Positions 54,177 to 62,830 of a stretch of 64,000 nucleotides of DNA are shown here, piece after piece. Below the pieces are notes generated by a model. It searched no databases, had not been told where the DNA came from, and worked only from the letters and a program-made list of their open reading frames with translations. The stretch comes from Sphingobium sp. TKS. Lineage in GTDB: Bacteria > Pseudomonadota > Alphaproteobacteria > Sphingomonadales > Sphingomonadaceae. A program made the translations under genes and the position numbers. The number at the start of each line of letters is the position of its first letter. The first letter of the stretch is position 1. The stretch is taken from positions 306,001 through 370,000 of the forward strand of contig NZ_CP005084.1 in assembly GCF_001563265.1 (NCBI RefSeq). The letters run 5' to 3'.

Positions 54177-55094
54177 ATGACCATTCGCAAATTCGTCGAA
54201 GACGGCATCGAGACTTTCGAGGCGCAGATCGATGGCGAGACCATCCAGTGGGACAAGGGCTTGTCCTACGCCCGGCATCTCCAGACCGAGCGCCTGCTCT
54301 CCGCGCAGATCCCGGTCTCGGACAAGCCCGACGAGATGCTGTTCATCATCATGCACCAGTCGATGGAGCTGTGGCTCAAGCTGTTGCTGCATGAGATGCG
54401 GCTGGTGATGGCGGCGGTGAAGGCTGACGACCTCGATCATGCCGTCAAGACGCTCGATCGCGTCGCGACGATACAGCGCCACATGATTCAGAGCTGGGAA
54501 GTGCTGGCGACACTGACACCGCACGATTTTCTCACCTTCCGGGGCTTTCTGCGCAAGGCGTCGGGCTTTCAGTCGCATCAATATCGCGAGCTTGAATTCA
54601 TGCTCGGCAACAAGCGGGAGGATTTGCTGCTCGTGCACGGCGATGACGCCGCCGTCCATGAGCGGTTGACCGCCGTGCTGCATGCGCCGTCCCTCTATGA
54701 CGAAATGCTGCGCTTGCTTGCGCGACGTGGCTACGCGATCCCCACCTCGCACCTCGATCGCGACTGGAGCCAGCCCTATACGCCGTCCGACGCGGTCGAG
54801 GACGCCTGGCTCGCCATCTACTCCGACGTCGATGCGCATTGGGATCTCTACACGCTCGCCGAGAAGATCACGTCGCTGGAATATTATTTCCAGGAATGGC
54901 GCTTCAAGCACATGAAGACCGTCGCGCGGGTGATAGGCCAGAAGATGGGCACGGGTGGTTCCTCTGGCGTCAATTATCTGGTCAAGGCGCTCAACCTCAG
55001 TTTCTTTCCCGAACTTTGGTCGATGCGGACACGCATGGTCGCGCCGAAGGAAGGTCCGAACTTTGCCGATCCGTCGGCGGGAGCGGCCGAATGA
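54177..55094 (+). CDS. kynA: Tryptophan 2,3-dioxygenase
   Basis: Haem enzyme, 305 aa, opening the indole ring of tryptophan to N-formylkynurenine. YARHLQTERLLSAQ, FIIMHQSMELWLKLLLHE and QKMGTGGSSGVNYL are strongly conserved. An AGAGG site 5 bases before ATG 54177 lies inside a GCGCATTTTCAAAGAGGCT element related to the 26.4-kb repeat. ATGA overlap with kynB. Confidence 0.96.
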   Translation: MTIRKFVEDGIETFEAQIDGETIQWDKGLSYARHLQTERLLSAQIPVSDKPDEMLFIIMHQSMELWLKLLLHEMRLVMAAVKADDLDHAVKTLDRVATIQRHMIQSWEVLATLTPHDFLTFRGFLRKASGFQSHQYRELEFMLGNKREDLLLVHGDDAAVHERLTAVLHAPSLYDEMLRLLARRGYAIPTSHLDRDWSQPYTPSDAVEDAWLAIYSDVDAHWDLYTLAEKITSLEYYFQEWRFKHMKTVARVIGQKMGTGGSSGVNYLVKALNLSFFPELWSMRTRMVAPKEGPNFADPSAGAAE

Positions 55095-55720
55095 AGATCT
55101 GGGACATTTCGCAGACGCTGCGTCCCGGCATGCCGATGTGGCCGGGCGAGCCGGCGCTGGCAGTGCGCCGCAACGCTGTCATCAGCGCACAATGCCCGGT
55201 CAATGTCGGGGAGATCGACATGCCGCTCCATGCCGGCACCCACGCCGATTCCCCCTATCATTATGATCCGCAGGGCGTGGCGAGCGCGCAGTGCGGCATC
55301 GACGCCTATATCGGGCGCTGCGTCGTCATTGATGTGCGCCATGCCAGGGGCCGGGTCGAGGCAGCCGATGTCGACTGGACAACCCTGACCGGCTCACAGC
55401 GCGTGCTGTTTCGTACCTATGACCGTTTCCCGGCGGACCGTTGGGATTCCGATTTCACGGCGGTCGCCGCCGAGGTGATCGCGCGGCTGCGCGAAAACGG
55501 CGTGCGCCTGGTCGGCACCGATGCCGCTTCGCTCGACCCCGAGCAGTCCAAGACGATGGACGCCCATCGGGAAATCCAGATCGGCGACATGCGCATCCTT
55601 GAGGGTCTCGTCCTCGATGACGTGCCGGCGGGCGAATATGAGCTGATCGCGTTGCCGCTGAAGATTGCGGAGGCCGATGCCAGCCCCGTTCGCGCGATTT
55701 TGCGGGAGATATCTCGATGA
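55091..55720 (+). CDS. kynB: Kynurenine formamidase
   Basis: Cyclase-family metal hydrolase, 209 aa. WDISQTLRPGMPMWPGE at the start and the metal motif HAGTHADSPYH with His47, His51, Asp53 and His57 are seen. It hydrolyses N-formylkynurenine to kynurenine and formate. It overlaps both neighbours by 4 bases; the frame open further upstream lies inside kynA. Confidence 0.95.
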   Translation: MKIWDISQTLRPGMPMWPGEPALAVRRNAVISAQCPVNVGEIDMPLHAGTHADSPYHYDPQGVASAQCGIDAYIGRCVVIDVRHARGRVEAADVDWTTLTGSQRVLFRTYDRFPADRWDSDFTAVAAEVIARLRENGVRLVGTDAASLDPEQSKTMDAHREIQIGDMRILEGLVLDDVPAGEYELIALPLKIAEADASPVRAILREISR

Positions 55721-56952
55721 CCCTTGACCTTGCCGAGATAACCGACCTCGATGGGCGCGACCCGTTGCGGGGCTTCCGTGACGAATTCCAACTGCGCGAG
55801 GGGTTGATTTACGTCGACGGCAATTCGCTGGGCGCGGCGCCTCGCGCAGCCGCGGCACGAATCGCCGATGCCGTGTCGAACCAATGGGGCGAAGGGCTGA
55901 TCACTTCCTGGCTGGGCGCCCAATGGTCGACAGCTCCGCGACGGATCGGCGACAAAATCGCGTCTATCGTCGGCGCGCGGCCAGGTGAGATCATCGCCTC
56001 GGACTCGACATCGGTGAACATCTTCAAGGCGCTCACGGCCGCGATCTCGCTCCGCCCGGACCGCTCCGTCATCCTTTCGGAAAGCACCAACTTCCCCACC
56101 GACGTCTATATGATGCAGGGAATCGAGGCATTCAGCGGCGGGCGGCTGCGCGCGGTAACGGTCGCCCCGGACACCGTGCTCGATCGCCTCGACGAGGATG
56201 TCGCGGTGTTGCTCCTTACCCAGGTTCATTACAAATCCGGCCTCGTCCGCGACATGGCCGAAGTGACCCGCCGCGCGCATGACAAGGGCGTGCTGGTGAT
56301 TTGGGATCTCAGCCATAGCGCAGGCGCCATCCAAGTCGATCTCAACGGCGCCGACGCCGATTTCGCGGTCGGATGCGGCTACAAGTTCCTGAACGGCGGG
56401 CCCGGCGCCCCGGCCTTCATCTTCGTCGCCGGGCGCCATCAGTCGGCGGCGCCGGTGCTGTCCGGCTGGTTCGGTCATGCCAGCCCCTTCACCTTCGAGG
56501 AGGATTATCGGCCAGCGGAGGGCATTGCGCGGTTCATGTGCGGCACTCCCCAGGTGCTGGGGCTGACCGCGCTCGAATGCGGCGTCGACCTGATGGCGCG
56601 GGCGGACATGCGTGAGATACGCGGCAAGTCGATCCGACTGGGTCAGCTCTTCATCGAGCGGATGGAACTTCGCTGCGCGGAGTTCGGCTTCCAACTGGTC
56701 AGCCCACTCGATCCGCAACTGCGGGGCAGCCAGATCGCCTATGCCCATCCCCATGGCTACGAGATGGTTCAGGCACTCAAGGAGAAGGACGTTATCGGCG
56801 ATTTCCGCGCGCCGGACATCCTCCGCTTCGGTCTGACGCCCCTCTATCTTCGCTACGCCGACATCGTCGAAGCCGTTGAGCGGCTTCGCGACGTCTGCCT
56901 GACCCGTGCCTGGGACAAGCCCGAATATCGCGAACGCGCCGCGGTCACCTGA
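55717..56952 (+). CDS. kynU: Kynureninase
   Basis: PLP-dependent hydrolase, 411 aa, making anthranilate and alanine from kynurenine. YVDGNSLGAAPR, SDSTSVNIFK, WDLSHSAGAIQVDLN and the PLP-binding Lys223 in GCGYKFLNGGPGAPAF are present. It completes kynABU. No anthranilate-consuming genes are seen in the window. Confidence 0.95.
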   Translation: MTLDLAEITDLDGRDPLRGFRDEFQLREGLIYVDGNSLGAAPRAAAARIADAVSNQWGEGLITSWLGAQWSTAPRRIGDKIASIVGARPGEIIASDSTSVNIFKALTAAISLRPDRSVILSESTNFPTDVYMMQGIEAFSGGRLRAVTVAPDTVLDRLDEDVAVLLLTQVHYKSGLVRDMAEVTRRAHDKGVLVIWDLSHSAGAIQVDLNGADADFAVGCGYKFLNGGPGAPAFIFVAGRHQSAAPVLSGWFGHASPFTFEEDYRPAEGIARFMCGTPQVLGLTALECGVDLMARADMREIRGKSIRLGQLFIERMELRCAEFGFQLVSPLDPQLRGSQIAYAHPHGYEMVQALKEKDVIGDFRAPDILRFGLTPLYLRYADIVEAVERLRDVCLTRAWDKPEYRERAAVT

Positions 56953-56971
56953 ATGCGCCTGTGAAAGGATC

Positions 56972-57121
56972 ATGATGCTCGATCCGCCGCGATCGACGAT
57001 CGCCGTACCCTTGCAGGCAGCCGTTCTCATCCTGCTGGCACCCATCACGCCGGCCAACGCCGACCATAGCTGGAACGTCGCCTATATGAACATTTCGCTG
57101 ATCTGCACATTGATGTGCTGA
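56972..57121 (+). pseudogene. Truncated ORF with signal peptide (gene remnant)
   Basis: AGGAT precedes ATG 56972. The 49 codons encode a clear Sec signal (about residues 10-30, AVPLQAAVLILLAPITPANA) and then DHSWNVAY, after which the frame runs into the tail of the opposite-strand giant gene and stops. It looks like the 5' end of a periplasmic or outer-membrane protein gene whose remainder was lost, with the break near 57085. The truncation is inferred. Confidence 0.45.
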
Positions 57122-60100
57122 ACGCCGAGCAGATCCAGATCGGCGTCCGCTACGTTGAAGGCGAAGTCCAGATTGGCGTCGATTGTCCCGCTCGTCTGCT
57201 GCACGAAGCCGATGTCCACGATCTTCAGAACATCGTTGTCGGTCGGGTCCCATGCCGTCAGGCTGCCCGTGGCGTTGCTGCCGCCATTGGTGCCGACAGC
57301 GCCGTTCAGGTTTATGGCGTTGCCCGTCAACCCATTGGCGCTTTGCATGATCTGGATGCCCTGTATCTGGTATGTCTCGCCAGCGACCGTGTAGTCATTC
57401 TGCTCGATGATGAGCAAGGCATCATTGTTATCGAGCGTGAACTCGCTATTGTACGGCAAGGGAATGTTCGCATTGCCCTTGATCAGGTCCGCGTTCTGGA
57501 CGTTGACCGCCCTGGTAATTTCATTGCCGTTCGCATCTTTCAGGTCGAGGATCACGATGAGGTCTTCGGAGTTACCGATGCCATCGAACTTGACGACAAC
57601 GCCGCTGGCCTTTGCGGTCGGGTCAAGCCTTTCATTGCCGCCCCCGGGCGCACCTGGATTGACATCGGTAAGGATGTTCTCCTGGAAGAACCGCAGAGTC
57701 AGCAGTTCACCTTTCTGGATCGTATCCCCAGCGACGCCATTGGTCGATTGCGTGGCGCTGACCCAGTCCTCGTTGACGTTGGTGACCAGGTCATGGGCTC
57801 CCTGCGTGAACGCGGTATCGGTAGGTGGTCCATTGGGCGCCCCATCCCCGGTCGCGTTGAATCCGAACCCGATCTGTTGGGTGGTCGAGTTCGCGGTGAA
57901 CTGGACAAAGAAGGGATTCGGATCGGCATTCGGCGTCAGTTGCTCTGCGACGATCAACGGATGTCCCGTATTGCCGGTGGGCTGCTTGGCGACCAGTTCG
58001 CTGGTGTGCAGCACGTTGAAGCTGAACCCGTCAATCACGTCGTTCAGGGTGATGGTGTAGGTGTCGGCTGCCTTGTCAAAGACAAGAGTGCCGCCCGCCG
58101 TGGCATCTTGCACGCCGGATGTGATCGGATCCTTGTCGTAATGGAACGAGAAGTCGAACGACGCAGAGGTGGTGGTCTCAGCCGTGAGGGTTGCGACCGC
58201 ATTGGTGATGCCCGGATTCTGCGCGTTATCGACCGTGCCGGTCAGATCGATCTGCACTCCATTGAGGGAAGCGTTGGTATCGACAAAATCGCTACCGCCC
58301 GCCGCATATTCTGCGGCCGTGCGCTTGTCCGTCATGTCGTAGCCAAAGGCGCCGCTAGCCGTCGCTCCCACCGCGTTGCCCAGTTCTTCGGGCGTTTGAT
58401 TACCCGGAGCAACGGGATCAGCGTCGAACGGAACCGTAAGCGTCGGATCGGTGTCGCTGAAGGTCAGCGACAGGCCACCCGTGGTCACACTTTGCGATGA
58501 CACGACGTCATTGTCGCCGTCCGTCACCGTCACCGTGGCCACCACGTTGATCAGACCGTTAAGGTCGAGCGTGTTATCCTCGCCCACGCCTTGCGGCGCG
58601 TTCGAATGCTCCAGCGCAACCAGCGCCGTCAACGTCACCGTCGTGCCGGACAGCGTTACGGTGAATGCCGTCGCATCGAGCACAGTGTCGCCGTCGCTGT
58701 CATATTGGCCCGAAATCTGGTTGGCCGAATCCACCACCAGCGTGATCGGATGGTTGCCGGCCGTCGTCAGCAGCCCGGTCGCGGCTGCCCCGGCCAAAGC
58801 TAGCGCGTAGGTCACATTCGACGTCTGGCCGTCGACCGCGCCCGCCGTGTAAGAGGGCGGCGTGATCGTCACCTGGCTCTGTCCGCCAGCCCCGCTTGCC
58901 TCGACCACCTCGGCGGCGCCGACGATCGGCGGCGCCGTGATCGAGAGCGTTGGATCGGTATCGTCGAAGGTCAGCGATAGCCCCGCACTCGTGCTTTGCG
59001 ATGACACGACGTCGTTGTCCCCGTCCGTCACCGTCACCGTCGCCACTACGTTGATCAGGCCGTTAAGGTCGAGCGTGTTATCCTCGCCCACGCCTTGCGG
59101 CGCGTTCGAATGCTCCAGCGCAACCAGCGACCTCAGCGTCACCGTCGTGCCGGACAGCGTTACGGTGAACGCCGTCGCATCCAGCGTGGCGTTGCCGTCG
59201 CTGTCATATTTGCCCGAAATCTGGTTGGCCGAATCCACCACCAACGTGATCGGATGGTTGCCGGTCGTCGTCAGCAGCCCGGTAGCGGACGCCCCGGCCA
59301 GCGCCAGCGCATAGGTGACATTCGTCGTCTGGCCGTCGACCGCGCCCGCCGTGTAGGAGGGTGGCGTGATCGTCGCCTGACTCTGCCCGCCAGCCCCGCT
59401 CGCCTCGACCACCTCGGCAGCGCCGACAACCGGCGGCGCGGTGATCGAGAGCGTCGGATCGGTGTCGTCGAAGGTCAGCGACAGACCCGCACTCGTGCTT
59501 TGCGATGACACGACGTCGTTGTCGCCGTCCGTCACTGTCACCGTGGCCACCACATTGATCAGGCCGTTAAGGTCGAGCGTGTTATCCTCGCCCACGCCTT
59601 GCGGCGCGTTCGAATGCTCCAGCGCAACCAGCGACCTCAGCGTCACCGTCGTGCCGGACAGCGTCACCGTGAACGCCGTCGCATCGAGCGTGGTGTTACC
59701 GTCGCTGTCATATTTGCCCGAAATCTGATTGGCCGAATCCACCACCAGCGTGATCGGATGGTTGCCGGCCGTCGTCAGCAGCCCGGTCGCAGACGCTCCG
59801 GCCAGCGCCAGCGCGTAGGTCACATTCGTCGTGAAGCCGTCGGCTGCGCCCGCGGTGAAAGTGGGCGGCGTGATCGTCGCCTGGCTCTGCCCGCCAGCCC
59901 CGCTCGCCTCGACCACCTCGGCGGCGCCGACGACCGGCGCTGCCGTGATCGAGAGCGTCGGCCCGTCATCGTCAAAGTTGATGAAAGAGCCAACCTGTTC
60001 GACATAGGCGTTGGGAGTTTGCGACGAGAAATGGAACTCAGTGACATCGAGCCCTTCGTTGGAATCGACCCCTGTAATCGTCAGTCGATCCAACGGGCTG

Positions 60101-61221
60101 CTCGTGGTGATATCCACGGTCGTGATGTTATCGAGTCCCCTGATGGTGACGGCATTGGTTCCCAGACCGCTGACGACGATGTCCACGTTCCCCGCGACAT
60201 CATAAGTGCCATCTGCGGTGATGGGGCTCGCGAACCCCGATTGGCCTGTCAACTTGATGCTGGTAATGGGCGCGGCAGTGGTCGGGCTGCCGTCCCAGAA
60301 GTTCAGGCCTTGCTCGTTGCCCTGAACGTTGAAGGCGCTGATCGTGATGTCCACCCGCAAATTCGGATTGGAAGGCGTGATCTGATTGACGGTGAACCCA
60401 GCCTTCGTGATGGTTTCGATATGACTGCCATACTGGATCTGGGAGGCGCTCCCCGCAGCCAGGGTACCGCCGGTCACGAAATCGACCTGGAGCTTTTCGG
60501 TCGGATTGATGCTCTGGTTATTGACGCCAAATCCCTGCGTGCTCACATTGGCCTGGGCATTGGCTGCCCCCAGGAAGCCCGTCACCAATATCTGCTTGGC
60601 AGCATCGCTGGGCGAATTGATGACGTAGAATTCGTGATTGCCCGGCGCGGCATTCTGGCCCGAGAAGCTGACCGTGGTGGTTCCCGACACCGCGGCGAAC
60701 ACATGATCGGTCAAATCGATGCGGTCGTCCGGATCGGTCGCGACCGGATGGAGCAACGGCACATATTGCACCGTATACAGGTCCGCCGTGGTGGCGCTGG
60801 TGCTCATCAGCGCGAATGAATAGGCGAGCGGTCCAGTTGCTGCGGGCATGGCGGCCGCGTCGGACGTGCCGATCACGCCGATGACGACATTTGCATGGGT
60901 TGCGTCCTGGAACAGCCAGACATAATTGCCGTCGACCGTTTGAATACCGCTGTTCACGCCCACGGTGGTGGAAAACGGAGTTCCAGAGACACTCTGGGCG
61001 AGAACGACTGTGGTGATGGTTTCTCCCGCGCTCGCCGTAGCCTGCACAAAATCGGCCTGAAAGGCGACTTGCGGCGAACTCAGCCCGCCCGCGCTGTCAA
61101 GAGACAGGAGATATTGCACCGTAGCGTTGTTGTGCGGCGAAAGGGACGAGTTGACGTCATCATCCTGAAGGCCGGTGGTCTCGTCGACGATGATGTCTTG
61201 GGCCAGGATATCGAGCGCCAT
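57082..61221 (-). CDS. Large repeat-containing extracellular protein (DUF5801-like)
   Basis: About 1379 aa, rich in Thr, Asp, Gly and Val and poor in Cys, as in exported adhesin or matrix proteins. N-terminus MALDILAQDIIVDETTGLQDDD; then a 168-residue unit repeated three times with TVTDGDNDVVSSQS and LSLTFDDTDPTLSIT, resembling the DUF5801 repeats-in-toxin domain. A unique C-terminal 480 residues end DFAFNVADADLDLLG...EMFI. No Sec signal and no GGxGxD calcium repeats are seen, so the secretion route (type I?) is unproven. ATG 61221 has AGGAG at 7 bases; ATG 61227 is too close to it. Confidence 0.8.
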   Translation of the reverse strand: MALDILAQDIIVDETTGLQDDDVNSSLSPHNNATVQYLLSLDSAGGLSSPQVAFQADFVQATASAGETITTVVLAQSVSGTPFSTTVGVNSGIQTVDGNYVWLFQDATHANVVIGVIGTSDAAAMPAATGPLAYSFALMSTSATTADLYTVQYVPLLHPVATDPDDRIDLTDHVFAAVSGTTTVSFSGQNAAPGNHEFYVINSPSDAAKQILVTGFLGAANAQANVSTQGFGVNNQSINPTEKLQVDFVTGGTLAAGSASQIQYGSHIETITKAGFTVNQITPSNPNLRVDITISAFNVQGNEQGLNFWDGSPTTAAPITSIKLTGQSGFASPITADGTYDVAGNVDIVVSGLGTNAVTIRGLDNITTVDITTSSPLDRLTITGVDSNEGLDVTEFHFSSQTPNAYVEQVGSFINFDDDGPTLSITAAPVVGAAEVVEASGAGGQSQATITPPTFTAGAADGFTTNVTYALALAGASATGLLTTAGNHPITLVVDSANQISGKYDSDGNTTLDATAFTVTLSGTTVTLRSLVALEHSNAPQGVGEDNTLDLNGLINVVATVTVTDGDNDVVSSQSTSAGLSLTFDDTDPTLSITAPPVVGAAEVVEASGAGGQSQATITPPSYTAGAVDGQTTNVTYALALAGASATGLLTTTGNHPITLVVDSANQISGKYDSDGNATLDATAFTVTLSGTTVTLRSLVALEHSNAPQGVGEDNTLDLNGLINVVATVTVTDGDNDVVSSQSTSAGLSLTFDDTDPTLSITAPPIVGAAEVVEASGAGGQSQVTITPPSYTAGAVDGQTSNVTYALALAGAAATGLLTTAGNHPITLVVDSANQISGQYDSDGDTVLDATAFTVTLSGTTVTLTALVALEHSNAPQGVGEDNTLDLNGLINVVATVTVTDGDNDVVSSQSVTTGGLSLTFSDTDPTLTVPFDADPVAPGNQTPEELGNAVGATASGAFGYDMTDKRTAAEYAAGGSDFVDTNASLNGVQIDLTGTVDNAQNPGITNAVATLTAETTTSASFDFSFHYDKDPITSGVQDATAGGTLVFDKAADTYTITLNDVIDGFSFNVLHTSELVAKQPTGNTGHPLIVAEQLTPNADPNPFFVQFTANSTTQQIGFGFNATGDGAPNGPPTDTAFTQGAHDLVTNVNEDWVSATQSTNGVAGDTIQKGELLTLRFFQENILTDVNPGAPGGGNERLDPTAKASGVVVKFDGIGNSEDLIVILDLKDANGNEITRAVNVQNADLIKGNANIPLPYNSEFTLDNNDALLIIEQNDYTVAGETYQIQGIQIMQSANGLTGNAINLNGAVGTNGGSNATGSLTAWDPTDNDVLKIVDIGFVQQTSGTIDANLDFAFNVADADLDLLGVQHINVQISEMFI
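58440..59954 (-). repeat. Three tandem coding repeats of about 504 bp
   Basis: Copies span about 59451-59954, 58947-59450 and 58440-58946. Fixed landmarks recur exactly 504 bases apart (GAGAGCGT at 58943, 59447, 59951; CACGACGTC at 58501, 59005, 59509). The third copy has one extra codon. Nucleotide identity is very high, including third codon positions, so the copies are recent or kept alike by recombination. Confidence 0.93.
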
Positions 61222-61227
61222 GGTCAT

Positions 61228-62074
61228 TCTCCTTGGATATCGGCCAACTCATTGGTTATTGGATGCTGACCGCGCCGTGCCGAATGTGCGGCGTCGCCAA
61301 AAAATGACATTGGGGTCTTTCCGGAACAAATCCCTACCTTGTCAGCCTGCGCATCAAGCGAGCCATATTGGCTCGTCACGTTGGGGGGGCTGGAGCAAAG
61401 CCCGAACGACGCGTTGCCATGGCCGGTCCAGCGATCAGAATCGCCGGGCGGCCACCGCCATTGAAATGACTATGCTTGAAGAATAGGGTTTCTCATCGCC
61501 ATTCTCCTGTTCACCGGAGGAAATGCAGCGATCCGTTATCGTTATTCCCAATCCATTTCAGACAGATGTCACTTGCATTTTAAAGTGCAGCAACAACAAT
61601 TCCCCATTCCAAGATCTTGGAACGCGGAGTTGAGTCGGATAGGGTTGTTCGGCCAAGATAATGCAGCCGATCGGGGACGGAGTCTATCGCGCGGATGGGT
61701 TATGACGTCCGCTGTACAATACAGAACCGTCTGGCATATTTCACTTGATGGATAGGCGACTCATTTACGCAGGCGCATAATGCCTGTCCCTCCTCTTGGA
61801 GGAACCAGACAGCCCCGCCTCGGCCCCCTTCCGAGACGGGGCTAATCGGATGCTGGTATCGTCGAGAGAATGGCCGGTGGCCGGATCAATTCCGCGCACC
61901 GCCCCGACCTTCTCCGAACCGAAAAGGATGTTTTTGAAACCCCTGCGCCTCGTGAACGTCGTGACGCCGCGCGCGACGATCGATATTCCGGACCACGATC
62001 CCGCTCATGCGCTTCTCCCTCGAAAAGATCGGTCAGTCAGGCGCACCGCGCGCTGGTAGCACCCGAACTCCGGT
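61228..62074. other. 847-base region without a convincing gene
   Basis: It is lower in GC than its surroundings. It contains the leader of the giant gene, the perfect palindrome TTCCAAGATCTTGGAA (61605-61620), and the hairpin at 61811-61843. On the minus strand a GAGGGAG site precedes ATG 62008 and a 40-codon Arg-rich ORF (to 61886), possibly another broken remnant downstream of the oxygenase fragment. Short plus-strand ORFs here look random. Confidence 0.6.
61811..61843 (-). terminator. Terminator-like GC hairpin downstream of the oxygenase remnant
   Basis: AGCCCCG-C-CTCGG (61811-61823) pairs with CCGAG-A-CGGGGCT (61831-61843) with one mismatch and a 7-base loop. No T-tract is obvious on the minus strand, so termination is plausible but not certain. 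Confidence 0.45.
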
Positions 62075-62830
62075 TCAGAGCCCGCTCGCGTCGATCTCAT
62101 ACCCCATCGCTTCTTCGCACATGCGGCGCACATGGTCCGGCTGACCGGCATGCAGAATGAATTTGCGGGACACGGCGTCCGCGCCGAGGGAGACGCGGTT
62201 CGCCACGGCCAGGGCGACCTTGTGGTTGATCTCCGGATCGCGGATGATGCCCTTGGGCGCGGCCCCTTCGACGACAGCTTCCAGTTCCTTGAAGAAGCGG
62301 TTGCGCATCATAACGATACCCTTGTCGCTCTGCCCCAGATTTTCCTTCTGCCGGTCGGTGATCCGCCCCTGCCCCACCCAGCCGATGATATCCTGATTGA
62401 TGACATGGGTTGTGATCCAGCGCCCGGTTTCCGGATCCTTGATCGGGCTTTGCCAGCTGGGAATGACCTCCTGTCGATAGGGACGGCGCTCTTCGGGAAC
62501 GGCAGTGTAGATCCAGCTGATGCTGAGCGTGTTCTCGTCATCGACCGGCACGCGCCATTCGAAATAACTGCCCAGGAAAAAGCCGTTGGGCCACAGCAGC
62601 ACGCGCCCCCACCGTCCATAGCGGATCGGTCTCATCTGTATCGCTGCGGATCCGCTTATAGATGAAGCCATAGTCGAACTCCTCGAAGCCAAGGGCACAT
62701 GGGCCGGGCCGAAATCGCTGTCAGGGCTGCGCATGCGCGCCGTCCAGTTCGAATGCATCCATTCGAACTGGACGGGATCGGCCGTCGGTGCGCGAAAAGG
62801 GTTCCCAGTCGGGCAAGAGCGGCCATGATG
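62075..62830 (-). pseudogene. Broken ring-hydroxylating oxygenase alpha subunit
   Basis: The C-terminal catalytic part of a Rieske-type oxygenase: FEWRVPVDDENTLSISW, PEERRPYRQEVIPSWQSP, NQDIIGWVGQG, SDKGIVMMRNRFF. The Rieske cluster motifs and roughly the first half are missing. The expected GFEEFDYGFIYKRI and DTDETDPLWTVG are encoded in a different frame, and the frame changes at a run of five C (62606-62610). So the gene is truncated and frameshifted, or the base run is a sequencing error. It overlaps the esterase 3' end. The 5' limit is approximate. Confidence 0.8.

Noticed and set aside
58440..59954. Direct repeats considered as a CRISPR or transposon array
   Set aside because: The units are 504 bases, in frame and coding, with no spacers or transposase.
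57115..60819. Several plus-strand frames of 100-460 codons within the giant gene
   Set aside because: They are shadows of the three tandem repeats, repeating the same peptide every 168 codons, and lack ribosome-binding sites.
61573..61755. 60-codon plus-strand ORF in the empty region
   Set aside because: No ribosome-binding site, and it contains the 16-bp palindrome and AT-rich non-coding composition.
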